DNA of 64,000 nt from an uncultured Aquimarina sp. (GCA_947496705.1 CANMDW010000001.1:248001-312000), one strand, 5' to 3'; positions 7,561-18,048 are shown, counted from the first letter of the stretch. A program made the numbers and translations. The notes: generated from the sequence alone by a model not told the origin.

Positions 7561-7568
7561 TATGTTTG
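7561..7568 (+). promoter_or_regulatory. -7 promoter element (TATGTTTG), collagen-like copy 4
   Basis: Exact TAnnTTTG match 30 nt before the ATG at 7599, in the repeated hairpin-promoter-leader block. Confidence 0.55.
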
Positions 7569-7598
7569 TCCTTGTTTAATTTTTAAAAAACAGAAAAC

Positions 7599-8276
7599 AT
7601 GAAAGCAATGACAATGGTAATGAGAAGTATGATGGTCGTAGTGCTATCGGTATTTATTTTTTCCTGCTCTGATGGAGAAGATGGGGCAACAGGGCCTGCT
7701 GGTCCCGCTGGCTCACAAGGAGAACAAGGCCCGGCCGGAGCTGACGGCCAAGATGGTGCTAATGGCCAAGACGGGGTCGATGGTCAAGACGGTGCTGATG
7801 GTCAAGACGGCGCAGACGGTGAAACAGGAACTGCCAATGTAATTTATTCAGATTGGTTTGGGGGTTTTACTTCTCCTATATCTGGCACAGCTTCTGTATT
7901 CAAAGTTAATGTCCCTGAATTAAAAGATTTAAATATAAAAGAAAGAGGTGTCGTTCTTGCATATGGTAGAATAAAGGCACCTGCAGATACAAATATAACA
8001 GAAGCTCTTCAATTTCCAGTAATATTTGGTGATCCCATAGCTCAAAATTTTAGATTCACTATTGGTGATAGTAATGACTTTACTGGGGCAGTCGACTTAC
8101 GTTTTATAGTTCAAAGGCCTTCGGGTAATACAACTAATATAAGAGATTCCTTTATAAAAGAATTCAGATACATCATCATCCCGGGAGGGCTTCCTGCGGC
8201 CAAAAACAAATCTGCAGAAGACTATAAAAAGATGTCGTATGATGAGATCACTGCATTGTTTGGTATCCCAAAATAG
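7599..8276 (+). CDS. Collagen-like lipoprotein, copy 4
   Basis: 225 aa, the longest member. Signal peptide and lipobox (IFSC) are identical to copy 3. About 18 Gly-X-Y triplets follow, of which many are GQD/GAD/GVD and therefore acidic, unlike the GEQ-rich copy 3. The variable domain ([11 protein letters not shown] to RYIIIPGG) has low similarity to the others in its middle. The C-terminal tail is the same as copy 3 apart from silent changes in the DNA. The differing triplet numbers (14, 5, 15, 18, 12 for copies 1-5) suggest expansion and contraction of the repeat. Confidence 0.8.
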   Translation: MKAMTMVMRSMMVVVLSVFIFSCSDGEDGATGPAGPAGSQGEQGPAGADGQDGANGQDGVDGQDGADGQDGADGETGTANVIYSDWFGGFTSPISGTASVFKVNVPELKDLNIKERGVVLAYGRIKAPADTNITEALQFPVIFGDPIAQNFRFTIGDSNDFTGAVDLRFIVQRPSGNTTNIRDSFIKEFRYIIIPGGLPAAKNKSAEDYKKMSYDEITALFGIPK

Positions 8277-8303
8277 CCATGTATAAAAAAACAGAAGGCA
8301 TAC

Positions 8304-8336
8304 GTCCCACTTTATTGAAATTCAATAAAATGGGAC
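8304..8336. terminator. Family hairpin between collagen-like copies 4 and 5
   Basis: GTCCCACTTTATTGAA against TTCAATAAAATGGGAC, with one G-T pair and a single-base loop. It is followed by a near-consensus -7 element (TATGTTTA, 8358-8365) for copy 5. Confidence 0.65.
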
Positions 8337-8394
8337 TTGTTTTATACTGCCATCTGTTATGTTTATTCTCGTTTAATTTTAAAAAACAGAAAAC

Positions 8395-8991
8395 ATGAAA
8401 GCAATGACAATGGTAATGAGAAGTATGATGGTAGTAGTACTATCAGTGTTTATTTTTTCTTGTTCTGATGGCGAAGACGGTGCCATTGGGCCGGCGGGTT
8501 CTCAAGGAGAACAAGGCCCAGCTGGTCAGGATGGGGAAGATGGTGTTAATGGGCAGGATGGAGAACCAGGATCTTCCGATGTGATTTATTCGAGTTGGAT
8601 ACCGTCAGAGTTTGGTGATTCAGTACCAGAATTTAAAGAATTTCTAATAGATGTGCCAGATCTAACACAAGAGATAATAGATAAAGGTACCATCTTAGTA
8701 TATGCCAGGTTAATTCCAGACGGGATTTCAGCAGATAGATTTTTTCAACTTCCGATAGCATTTTTTGGAAACCCGGGCGAAAGTTATTACTACATTACGG
8801 GTAGTACGGGGCCCTTAAAAATTGGAGTAGAAACTACTGATGGACAAGATATCGGAACACCCTTATTAAATGGAGACTATCGTTATGTTCTAATTCCCGG
8901 AGGAGTACCAGCAGGGAAAAGTAGGTTGATAGAAGACTATAAGAACATGTCCTACGAGGAGATTGCAACCTTATTTAATATCCCAGAGTAG
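8395..8991 (+). CDS. Collagen-like lipoprotein, copy 5
   Basis: 198 aa. N-terminus as in copies 3 and 4 with lipobox IFSC, then about 12 Gly-X-Y triplets, and SSDVIYSSW instead of TANVIYSDW. The domain ends RYVLIPGG. The tail EDYKNMSYEEIATLFNIPE is closer to copy 1 than to copies 3 and 4, again showing mosaicism. It is the last member before the HTCS genes. Confidence 0.8.
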   Translation: MKAMTMVMRSMMVVVLSVFIFSCSDGEDGAIGPAGSQGEQGPAGQDGEDGVNGQDGEPGSSDVIYSSWIPSEFGDSVPEFKEFLIDVPDLTQEIIDKGTILVYARLIPDGISADRFFQLPIAFFGNPGESYYYITGSTGPLKIGVETTDGQDIGTPLLNGDYRYVLIPGGVPAGKSRLIEDYKNMSYEEIATLFNIPE

Positions 8992-9016
8992 CGTTTAGAA
9001 AGAAAAAACCTATAGG

Positions 9017-9052
9017 AGTCCTGTTTTATTGAATATTCAATAAAGTGGGACT
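9017..9052. terminator. Terminator at the end of the collagen-like cluster
   Basis: AGTCCTGTTTTATTGAAT against ATTCAATAAAGTGGGACT, followed by TGTTTTTTTT. This is the best terminator-like member of the hairpin family. Confidence 0.75.
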
Positions 9053-9173
9053 TGTTTTTTTTGTGGTGCCCTAATTTTATAGGTTAATTCATTACAAAAG
9101 GCAATGTGACCGTGGGATAAATAGTCTCCCGAGTCATTGTTGGTTTTATTGTCAGCTAACCTTTAGCAAACAC

Positions 9174-12100
9174 ATGAAGCACCAGATAGCCATACTTTTT
9201 GTCTATATCAGTTTGGTAATACAAGCTCAGGAAATAAGAGACAATTTTAACAATAGCTCTTTTAAAGAAGCAGGGATTCCCCCTATGCAACACTATCATT
9301 GGGATCATGACCTTGGCCTTTCCAAACCCAAAAAAATAGCACAACACCCCAACGGCTTGTTATATATCATTTGTAAAGAAGGACTTGCAACCTTCGACGG
9401 ATCGAGATGGGAGTTGATTTTTGAAAAAGAAAAGATTTCTAATTTCTTAATTTCAGACCAGGGAGAACTATATATTATGACTTCTGAAGATTTTGGAGTA
9501 CTTAAACAAAATGCAACAGGCGAGTATCATTTCAATTCCCTTTTTATAGATACAGATCAAAAAAGTAAAAATCCAGGATATGTTCGGGGGTGTTTTTTGA
9601 TAAAAGACAGCTTCTATTTTGTGTATTCCAAATTTATTTTTCAATATAAAGATGAACAGGTATATACTTACGAAACAGATGGCTTTATAAATAGCAGTTT
9701 TATAGCAGACGAGACGCTCTACATACACGATGCCTCCTCAAAGATTTTTACCTTCGAAAACGGAACATACAAAATAGTTGAAGACACAGGGGCACTTCCT
9801 AAAAAAGCATTTACACTTGGTGAAAAAGTAGCAGGAAAATTGCTGATTGGAGATAATTTCGGGCAGTTTTATCAATATAAAGAAAAAAGACTAACCCCTG
9901 TTTTTAAACTACCAGAGAATACACAGATTACCCCCATATTATTTTTTCCTTTAGATAAAGATCGATTGGTGGTAGGAACCAGGAATAAAGGGATACTACT
10001 ATATGATTCTAATGGAATATTGCTTTCTGTTTTGGATAAAGAAAAAGGGCTGTTATCCAATCATATTAAAGGTTTTTATCTGGATAGAGATAATAATGTA
10101 TGGGTGCTTTATAATGAGGGAGTAAGTAAAATTGACATTTTTTCGCCATTTTCTTTTTATAACGATAAAAACGGGATCGATGAACAAGTCAAATATATAA
10201 TAGAGCATCGGGGGCAAATCTACTTTGCCTCGAACAATAAAGCATATACAATAAACCAACAACAACAAAATATCCTTAAAAACAACAAAATAGAAAATAT
10301 TCTGAGTAGTGAAAATGTGTATGTTTTTTCGTATAAAGATTTGCTGTTATTAACATCGGCAGAAGGGTTGTTTACCTATAAAGACGATAACATATATAAA
10401 CTATTCGATGCTTCGTGTGTTTTTGTGGTTGCTTCCGATGTATACAAAGATATCCTTTATATCTCTGGCGATACAGGTATAAATGTCTATAAAGACCTGG
10501 GAAGCACCGTGCCCCTGAATGCGAGATTTAACAAAGTTGGAGAAATCATATTTCCCAAACCTCCGATGCCAGGTCTGGACACCGATTTTATGGAAAGTAA
10601 AAATGGAGACCTGATCGTTGATCTTAATTTTAGGGAAGTACTAAAAGTAAAAATGGAATCGATAACTCCTCTTAGATATACTCAGGAATTTATGGATTTG
10701 CCCATACAGGGGATTGTAATTTTATACTCTTTGAGCGGCGAACCGGTGTTGTTAATAAGCGGTTCGGTCTATAGATACAATATCGAATCTGGTAAAATAG
10801 AAGAACATCCGATAAATAAAGAAGTAAAAAAACTGGGCTTTAAGCCTTATTTTATTGTGCAAAGAGATAGTGTTTCAGATATTGTTATAAGCAGAGGTGT
10901 AAGAGATAAAAGTGTGCTGTTACATAAAAATCCTGAAGGTAAATACCTTATGAGAAATGATGTTTTTCAAAGATATCCTGAATCTCTTACCTCATATATT
11001 TTTCAAGATACTGAAGGGATGATATGGTTTGGGGGCGAAAAAGAAGTAACAAGATTTGACCCCAAATTGGTCAAACCACCAAAACCTATTGGAGAGGTTT
11101 TTGTAACGGGTTTCGAAGTTTCAAACAGAGACTCTCTGGTTGCTAAGGGAATAGTAACAAAAGATGATCGGATGGTCAAAATTGCCTATCGCAATAATTC
11201 TATAAAAATAAAATATGCTTTTCCAGATTATCACCATACCGAAAGCAACCGTTTTTCCTATAAACTGGAAGGATTTAATGATCAATGGTCTGATTGGATT
11301 TCAGCCCCCGAAAAAGAATTTAACAATCTGTCTGAAGGTACCTATCACTTTAAGATAAAAGCCAGGAATGTCTATGAACAAGAAAGTAAAGTAGCTTCTT
11401 TTACATTTATTATTTTGCCACCATGGTATCGCAGTTGGTGGGCTTATGTGCTATATGTGGTTGGTTTTGCAGCACTAACTGCAGGAATTGTACAATGGCG
11501 TTCTGCTGCACTCGAAAAAGAGAAAACAAAATTGGAAACTACCATTCTAAAACGCACACAAGAGATTACAGAAAAGAACAAACAATTAGAAGTTCAGGCG
11601 GCAAAACTAAGAGAGATGGATACGGTAAAATCTCACTTTTTTGCCAATATTTCTCATGAATTCAGAACCCCGATTACCCTTATCAAAGGGCCTATCCAGG
11701 AATTTATTGATAAGAAAGGAAAGAGTTTTACACTGGCCAAAGCACAACTGGTAAATCGCAATGCAGACCGTTTATTACAACTGGTCAATCAACTATTAGA
11801 TCTTTCAAAATTAGATACCGGCAATCTAAAATTAGAACCCGAAGAGGCAGATCTGAACCATTTTTTAAGATCCCTGGGTTCGGCCTTCGATTCATATGCA
11901 CAACAAAGAAATATCACTTATAAAGTGTTTGTAGATAATAAAACCGTTATTTCCAGCTTAGATAAAGATAAGCTGGAGAAGATTGTGATCAATCTGCTAT
12001 CGAATGCATTTAAATACACCCCCGAAAAAGGGAAAGTTACCTTTACCGGTATCATAAAGGATCATCAGGTCGAAATGATCATATCAGACACCGGCATCGG

Positions 12101-13169
12101 GATATCGGCAGAAAAATTGCCTTACATTTTTGATCGTTTTTACCAGGTGGATGCTTCAGAGACCAGACATCAGGAAGGCACCGGGATAGGATTGGCCCTG
12201 GTAAAAGAATTGGTGGCACTTTATAAAGGATCGATTCAGGTAGAAAGCCAACCTCAATTGGGTACCACATTTACAGTGGTATTACCTTTGCCTTATATAA
12301 AAGAAGGAGATGATAGCTCTGTTGAAACCGAAAAGATGAATACTAATCCCGATAGAGATACGGCTATTGCTCACCACAAAAAGATACCACCACTGGCCAA
12401 AAATGCGTCGATCATATTGATAGTAGAAGATAATGAAGATATGCGAAGATATATCATAGATTATCTGCAAGATGAATTTTGCATACTGGAAGCAGTAAAT
12501 GGCGTTGAAGGCCTGGCCATAGCAAAGCAAACCATACCCGATTTGATCATTACCGATGTGATGATGCCACAACTAGACGGGATCTCGATGTGCAAACAAC
12601 TGAAAGAAGATGAAAAGACCAGTCATATCCCTATTGTGATGTTGACCGCAAAAGCAGAAAAAGATGATAAATTGTTGGGATTGGATATAGGGGTCGATGA
12701 TTATCTTATAAAACCTTTTGATAGCAAAGAACTAAAAATACGGGTACAAAACCTGATCCTGCAACGCCGTCAACTACAGGAAAAGTATAGCCAACAAGTT
12801 ATGCTCGAACCCCGACAAGAAGTAATTAAATCTAAAGAAGGAGAATTTTTAGAGAAAGTAATTGATGTCATAGAAACTCATATGGGCAATGAGCACTTTG
12901 GAGTCTCGCAGATGCAAGAGATCTTATCGATGAGCAAAACCCAACTGCACCGTAAGATCAAAGCGCTTACCGATCAGGCACCGGGAGAATTTTTGCGCAA
13001 TTACCGTTTAAAAAAAGCAGCGCAACTGTTTTCAAACAACAATGATAGTATAAGCCAGGTAGCTTATGCAGTTGGGTTTAACAGTGTTTCGTATTTTACG
13101 AAACGATTTAAGCAGCTATTCGGGGTGTCACCCAAGAAATTTTTAAAGAAAGAAACCGAAATAAAGTAA
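9174..13169 (+). CDS. Hybrid two-component system (HTCS) sensor-regulator 1
   Basis: 1331 aa. Signal peptide (MKHQIAILFVYISLVIQAQ); a periplasmic two-propeller region of Reg_prop-type repeats (about 25-640); a Y_Y_Y domain (about 690-750; YKLEGFNDQWSDW); one TM segment near 753-775. The cytoplasmic part has HisKA with the phospho-accepting His near 828 (NISHEFRTPITLIKG), an HATPase (NLLSNAFKY; DTGIGI; GTGIGLALV), a receiver with Asp near 1125 (IITDVMMPQLDG), and a C-terminal AraC HTH (AYAVGFNSVSYFTKRFKQ). It senses an extracellular ligand, classically a glycan, and activates transcription directly. No SusC/D genes are adjacent, so ligand and target are unknown. Confidence 0.9.
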   Translation: MKHQIAILFVYISLVIQAQEIRDNFNNSSFKEAGIPPMQHYHWDHDLGLSKPKKIAQHPNGLLYIICKEGLATFDGSRWELIFEKEKISNFLISDQGELYIMTSEDFGVLKQNATGEYHFNSLFIDTDQKSKNPGYVRGCFLIKDSFYFVYSKFIFQYKDEQVYTYETDGFINSSFIADETLYIHDASSKIFTFENGTYKIVEDTGALPKKAFTLGEKVAGKLLIGDNFGQFYQYKEKRLTPVFKLPENTQITPILFFPLDKDRLVVGTRNKGILLYDSNGILLSVLDKEKGLLSNHIKGFYLDRDNNVWVLYNEGVSKIDIFSPFSFYNDKNGIDEQVKYIIEHRGQIYFASNNKAYTINQQQQNILKNNKIENILSSENVYVFSYKDLLLLTSAEGLFTYKDDNIYKLFDASCVFVVASDVYKDILYISGDTGINVYKDLGSTVPLNARFNKVGEIIFPKPPMPGLDTDFMESKNGDLIVDLNFREVLKVKMESITPLRYTQEFMDLPIQGIVILYSLSGEPVLLISGSVYRYNIESGKIEEHPINKEVKKLGFKPYFIVQRDSVSDIVISRGVRDKSVLLHKNPEGKYLMRNDVFQRYPESLTSYIFQDTEGMIWFGGEKEVTRFDPKLVKPPKPIGEVFVTGFEVSNRDSLVAKGIVTKDDRMVKIAYRNNSIKIKYAFPDYHHTESNRFSYKLEGFNDQWSDWISAPEKEFNNLSEGTYHFKIKARNVYEQESKVASFTFIILPPWYRSWWAYVLYVVGFAALTAGIVQWRSAALEKEKTKLETTILKRTQEITEKNKQLEVQAAKLREMDTVKSHFFANISHEFRTPITLIKGPIQEFIDKKGKSFTLAKAQLVNRNADRLLQLVNQLLDLSKLDTGNLKLEPEEADLNHFLRSLGSAFDSYAQQRNITYKVFVDNKTVISSLDKDKLEKIVINLLSNAFKYTPEKGKVTFTGIIKDHQVEMIISDTGIGISAEKLPYIFDRFYQVDASETRHQEGTGIGLALVKELVALYKGSIQVESQPQLGTTFTVVLPLPYIKEGDDSSVETEKMNTNPDRDTAIAHHKKIPPLAKNASIILIVEDNEDMRRYIIDYLQDEFCILEAVNGVEGLAIAKQTIPDLIITDVMMPQLDGISMCKQLKEDEKTSHIPIVMLTAKAEKDDKLLGLDIGVDDYLIKPFDSKELKIRVQNLILQRRQLQEKYSQQVMLEPRQEVIKSKEGEFLEKVIDVIETHMGNEHFGVSQMQEILSMSKTQLHRKIKALTDQAPGEFLRNYRLKKAAQLFSNNNDSISQVAYAVGFNSVSYFTKRFKQLFGVSPKKFLKKETEIK

Positions 13170-13244
13170 CTATATTTGAGATCGATTTTCTTTATCAAAA
13201 AAAGATAAAATCATTAATTATGCTACACCAGAATACATTCTCTG

Positions 13245-16200
13245 ATGGAGAGATCTTATAAACTCATAACATATTATTCTTTTGTATTCATAGCTTTATC
13301 CAGCCTGTTCGCCACTGCGCAACGCACCCATTCGCAATTCGATGTTACTACTGCCAGAGAGGCAGGGATTCCGCCTATTCAAAATCATATTTGGGATAAG
13401 AATTCAGGTTTGTCTTACCCTAGAAAAATACTACAACATCCCAACCGATTACTTTATGTTTTATGTAAGGAAGGTATCGCCGAATTTGATGGTACTGGTT
13501 GGGAACTCATATATAAAAGAGCAGAAGGAACCCATATATACTCCTTTTCAATTTCAGAACAAGGGGCTATTTATCTAATAATTTCAAATGATTTTGGGGT
13601 ATTGGAAAAGCAAGGATCCGGCAGCTATTATTTTAAATCGATGCTAACGCCCTTGGATGATAAACCTTTCGAGCTAGGATCTGAGATTGGTTGTTTCAGT
13701 GTCGAAGATGAGATGTATTTTGCTTTCAGAAAATATGTATTCAGGCTAAAAAATCAAAAGCTTCTTTTCTATGAAATGGGAAAATCCATTCGTTCTGTAT
13801 TTAACACAGGTAATAAGATATATATACAGGGGTATAATGGCAAATTATATGCTTTTGCAGATGGAAAGGTAACCGCGCTGGAAGGTAGGGTATTTAAAAG
13901 TATCAGCCTGAATCTTAAAATCATAAATAACAGGCTTTGGATCGTTGATGAGAAGGGGCAGTTTTATACACATGACCAAAAAGGATTTAACCCAATTTTT
14001 AAACTTCCTGAAGGGATCGATTTTTCTGATCGAACTTTTTTACCTATCGATGATCACCGCATAGCCGTTGGAAGTGAAAGTGATGGGCTGCTCATGTACT
14101 CTACCGAGGGAAAGTTACTTTCAGTATTGGATAAACAAAGAGGTTTTGTTTCTAATGAAATCACAGACCTATATCTGGATAAGGATAAGAATCTTTGGGT
14201 AGCTCATGCAAAAGGAATTAGTAAAATAGAAGTGTTTTCGCCTTTTTCTTTTTATGATCAAAGAAATACTCCAAATCCTTTTAATTATATAGAAGAACAT
14301 GATCAACACCTTTATGCGGTCTCGCATAACAAAGTATATGAATTAAATTTTGAAGAAAGGGATGTTCTTGAAAATCAACATATCCGAAAGATTTTTAGCA
14401 GCAATGATTTCGTCAATATTTTTACGTATAAAGATCTGTTATTATTCAAAACTTCAAATGGTTTGTTTGCATACAAAGATCAAAAAACATATAAGGTGCT
14501 AGACGGCAAATATCCGTTTTTAATGAAATCTACAGTATATGACGGTATTTTATATGGTATTGAAGCAGAAGCGATAATCGTATATAAGGATTTGGGAACA
14601 AGTCAAATACCATCCAGTAGATTTATGAAAGCAGGCACTATTTCAATAAAAACTGCGGGATATACTATTGCTGAAAGTGAAATGGGAAGTCTGCTTATCA
14701 TCAAAGGGAATAAAAAAATTATCAGAGTACGCATCAAATCGATGTTTCCTCTGGATTATCAGTCGGAAGAAGTTGAAGTACCATCAAATGATTACTGGGC
14801 CATCTCCTGGGTAGCGACATACAAGCCTACTATTCGAATAGATAGTTTATTATTTGAATTTAATGATAAAAAGATACGATTTGAAGAACACCCGATTAAC
14901 AAATCTATTCAAGAACTAAAAATTAAGCCCTATATCGTTTATCAAAAGGATAGTGTTTCTGATATGTTGTTAAGTACAGGCACCCGGGGAAAGATGTTGT
15001 TGGGAAAGAGAAGTAACAAAGGAAATTATCAATTGTTGGATACTGTTTTTAAAAGATTTCCTGAAGAGATGGATATATACACGGCTTTTCAGGATAGTAA
15101 AGACATGATTTGGCTGGGAACCGAAAACGGGCTGGTGCTTTTTGATCCCAGGGTAAAGAGAAATTATGGTACTGTTCCCCAAGTGTTGATAAAAGATCTG
15201 AGTCTTTTAAAAAAGGATTCTTTAATTGCCAGAGGAAACCTTCATCACAATGACCCCAATTTCAAATTACAATACAACGATAATTCTATTAAAGTGCGAT
15301 ACGCTTTTCCCGATTTTAATGATACCAACGGTAATCGCTTTGCGCACAAACTGGAAGGATTTAATGATTATTGGTCAGATTGGACATCGATAGCTGAAAA
15401 AGAATTTACCAACCTTCCTGAAGGTACTTACCACTTTAAGGTAAAAGCCAAAAATGTGTATGAACAGGAAAGTGCAGTATCTTCCTTCACATTTGTGATT
15501 CTGCCGCCCTGGTATCGCAGCTGGTGGGCTTATTTTTTGTATGTGTTAGGTTTTATTGCCATCACGGCTTTTATTGTACGATGGCGTTCTTCGACTCTTG
15601 AAAAAGAAAAAGGAATACTCGAAGCAATTGTACAAAAGCGAACACAAGAAATCATAGAAAAAAGCGAACAGCTAGAGGTCCAGGCAGCAAAACTCAAAGA
15701 GATGGATGTAGTAAAGTCCCGCTTTTTTGCCAATATTTCTCATGAATTCAGAACGCCCATTACTTTAATAAAAGGCCCTGTTCAGGAATTTATTAACAAT
15801 ACACCAAAAGGACTGGATCGGGATAAATTAAAAATGGTTGGCCGCAATGCAGACCGTTTATTACAATTGGTAAATCAATTATTAGATCTTTCGAAGCTGG
15901 ATACAGGAAACCTGAAACTCGAACCCGAAGAAGCAGATCTGAACCATTTTTTAAGGTCAATAAGTGCTGCCTTTGACTCACATGCAACCCAAAGAAACAT
16001 ATTTTATGAAGTTATGATCGATGAAGATGTCATTATGACCAGCTTTGACAAGGATAAGCTGGAAAAGATCATCATTAATCTGTTGTCTAATGCATTTAAA
16101 TATACTCCAGACAAGGGGGTTATTACGTTTACCAGTATACTAAAGAGTAATCAGGTCGAAATTGTGATATCGGATAATGGCATCGGGGTATCGGCAGAAA

Positions 16201-17246
16201 AATTGCCTTACATTTTTGATCGTTTTTATCAGGTAGATGCTTCAGAGACCAGGCATCAGGAAGGAACAGGTATAGGATTGGCGTTGGTAAAAGAGCTAGT
16301 AGCACTCTATAAAGGAGAGATACGGGTAGAAAGCACCCCAAAACTAGGTACCACCTTTAGGATGATATTGCCTTTACCTTATGTAAAAGAAGTTGGTACA
16401 ACAATGGTGAAGAGTGTTAATGAAACAATTCCCGAACAATATAATCTTACCATTAGTAAAAATAGTTCTCTGGATAAAGACGCATCTATTATTCTGGTTG
16501 TAGAAGACAATGAAGATATGCGCAAATACATTATAGATTATCTTCGGGATGAATTTCATATCCTGGAAGCGGTACATGGTATAGAAGGATTACAGATGGC
16601 CAGGGATCAGATCCCCGATTTGATTATTACCGATGTGATGATGCCACAGCTGGATGGGATCTCTATGTGTGAGCAATTGAAAGCCGATGAAAAGACGAGT
16701 CATATCCCTATTGTGATGTTAACAGCAAAGGCCGATCAGGAAGATAAACTTACAGGGTTGGATATCGGTATCGATGATTATCTCGTAAAACCTTTTGATA
16801 GTAAAGAGCTGAAGATAAGAGTGCATAACCTGATCCAGCAACGCAATCTGTTGCGCAAACGATATAGCCAACAGATTACTTTAGAGCCAAAACAAATAGC
16901 GATTACATCTAGAGAAGAAGTGTTTTTAGAAAAAGTAATCGAAGGTATAGAAACCAATATTGCCGATGAATATTTTGGGGTGCCACAAATGCAGGAACTT
17001 CTGTCGATGAGCAAGACGCAACTGCACCGCAAGATCAAGGCATTAACAGATCAGGGCCCCGGAGAATTTTTGCGTAACTATCGTTTGAAGAAAGCAGCAC
17101 AAATGCTTGCAAACAACAAAGATACTATAAGCCAGGTAGCCTATGCCGTTGGGTTTAATAGTGTCTCATATTTTACCAAGTGTTTTAAAGTTTTTTATAG
17201 CATTTCTCCTTCGGCATATAAAAAGCAACAAGCAAAAAACAAATAA
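13245..17246 (+). CDS. Hybrid two-component system (HTCS) sensor-regulator 2
   Basis: 1333 aa, a tandem paralogue of the previous gene, with the same domain order: signal peptide, Reg_prop propellers, Y_Y_Y (HKLEGFNDYWSDW), TM, HisKA (NISHEFRTPITLIKG), HATPase, receiver (IITDVMMPQLDG) and AraC HTH. The kinase, receiver and HTH parts are much more alike than the sensor halves, so the two proteins probably answer different ligands with similar output. The last HTH helix differs slightly (YFTKCFKVFYSISPSAYK against YFTKRFKQLFGVSPKKF). The gap to the upstream gene is 75 bp with no obvious terminator. Confidence 0.9.
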   Translation: MERSYKLITYYSFVFIALSSLFATAQRTHSQFDVTTAREAGIPPIQNHIWDKNSGLSYPRKILQHPNRLLYVLCKEGIAEFDGTGWELIYKRAEGTHIYSFSISEQGAIYLIISNDFGVLEKQGSGSYYFKSMLTPLDDKPFELGSEIGCFSVEDEMYFAFRKYVFRLKNQKLLFYEMGKSIRSVFNTGNKIYIQGYNGKLYAFADGKVTALEGRVFKSISLNLKIINNRLWIVDEKGQFYTHDQKGFNPIFKLPEGIDFSDRTFLPIDDHRIAVGSESDGLLMYSTEGKLLSVLDKQRGFVSNEITDLYLDKDKNLWVAHAKGISKIEVFSPFSFYDQRNTPNPFNYIEEHDQHLYAVSHNKVYELNFEERDVLENQHIRKIFSSNDFVNIFTYKDLLLFKTSNGLFAYKDQKTYKVLDGKYPFLMKSTVYDGILYGIEAEAIIVYKDLGTSQIPSSRFMKAGTISIKTAGYTIAESEMGSLLIIKGNKKIIRVRIKSMFPLDYQSEEVEVPSNDYWAISWVATYKPTIRIDSLLFEFNDKKIRFEEHPINKSIQELKIKPYIVYQKDSVSDMLLSTGTRGKMLLGKRSNKGNYQLLDTVFKRFPEEMDIYTAFQDSKDMIWLGTENGLVLFDPRVKRNYGTVPQVLIKDLSLLKKDSLIARGNLHHNDPNFKLQYNDNSIKVRYAFPDFNDTNGNRFAHKLEGFNDYWSDWTSIAEKEFTNLPEGTYHFKVKAKNVYEQESAVSSFTFVILPPWYRSWWAYFLYVLGFIAITAFIVRWRSSTLEKEKGILEAIVQKRTQEIIEKSEQLEVQAAKLKEMDVVKSRFFANISHEFRTPITLIKGPVQEFINNTPKGLDRDKLKMVGRNADRLLQLVNQLLDLSKLDTGNLKLEPEEADLNHFLRSISAAFDSHATQRNIFYEVMIDEDVIMTSFDKDKLEKIIINLLSNAFKYTPDKGVITFTSILKSNQVEIVISDNGIGVSAEKLPYIFDRFYQVDASETRHQEGTGIGLALVKELVALYKGEIRVESTPKLGTTFRMILPLPYVKEVGTTMVKSVNETIPEQYNLTISKNSSLDKDASIILVVEDNEDMRKYIIDYLRDEFHILEAVHGIEGLQMARDQIPDLIITDVMMPQLDGISMCEQLKADEKTSHIPIVMLTAKADQEDKLTGLDIGIDDYLVKPFDSKELKIRVHNLIQQRNLLRKRYSQQITLEPKQIAITSREEVFLEKVIEGIETNIADEYFGVPQMQELLSMSKTQLHRKIKALTDQGPGEFLRNYRLKKAAQMLANNKDTISQVAYAVGFNSVSYFTKCFKVFYSISPSAYKKQQAKNK

Positions 17247-17270
17247 CCGCAATACAGACGTATTTATAGT

Positions 17271-17295
17271 AAAACCACAGAAAATAGTGGGTTTT
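17271..17295. terminator. Weak hairpin after HTCS 2
   Basis: AAAACCAC against GTGGGTTTT with one bulged base, 25 bp after the stop. The rest of 17296-17592 is AT-rich, with no gene or clear motif seen. Confidence 0.4.
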
Positions 17296-17592
17296 GCACC
17301 TCTTTTGAAACTATTGTTATAGTTTTTGGAACTATTCTGTTATTATTCCACGTCATACCGAGATACTTTTATACTATACATTTTTAATTAGAGAAAGATA
17401 TATCTAAAAATTGTATACAGCATATAAATAGTATTGATTTAAATATGATAATTATTTCTGAAATCGTTCAGGGAATGCGAACTACCCCATAGTATTTCCT
17501 TACAAAAGATGCATCAGTATATAGCAGGTTTTTCAAACTGCTTTACAGATAGTTATCTGATGTAGATCGAAACCAGTTTAATAAAAATAGTT

Positions 17593-18048
17593 ATGGAAAT
17601 GAAATCGAATTCAATAAATGACAATAAACACATTGCTCTGCTGGAGAAGGAGAGGCTTATATGTAATATCAAATCTCAAAAAGACCAAGCCATGTACACA
17701 GAAAATGCTCACTTTAGAAATTTTATTCAATTAATTAGTGCCGAAAAGATTTATTTAAACCCTTCATTAAACCTTGATGCCGTTGCAGAAAAACTGAACA
17801 TAAGTGCAAATTACTTATCGCAGATCATTAATAAGAATACGGGAAAAACTTTTTGCGACATTATAGGTAAGCTTAGGGTAGAAGAAATCAAACAGATGCT
17901 TAATAGCACACAGTATGATAAATATACCTTACTCTCTATTGGTTTGGAGGCGGGTTTCAATTCAAAATCTGTCTTTTACAGAACGTTTAAAAAATTTACC
18001 AGTATGACACCATCAGAGTATAGGGATAGATTAGTTTACAATGTATGA
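17593..18048 (+). CDS. Small AraC-type HTH regulator
   Basis: 151 aa. A ~50-residue N-terminus without a recognisable domain is followed by a full AraC HTH (LNLDAVAEKLNISANYLSQ; LLSIGLEAGFNSKSVFYRTFKK; TPSEYRDRL). It resembles the HTH of the 446-aa regulator at 1081 but lacks its TM and GAF parts, so it may be a stand-alone or derived output domain. It lies after the HTCS pair; target unknown. Confidence 0.75.
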   Translation: MEMKSNSINDNKHIALLEKERLICNIKSQKDQAMYTENAHFRNFIQLISAEKIYLNPSLNLDAVAEKLNISANYLSQIINKNTGKTFCDIIGKLRVEEIKQMLNSTQYDKYTLLSIGLEAGFNSKSVFYRTFKKFTSMTPSEYRDRLVYNV

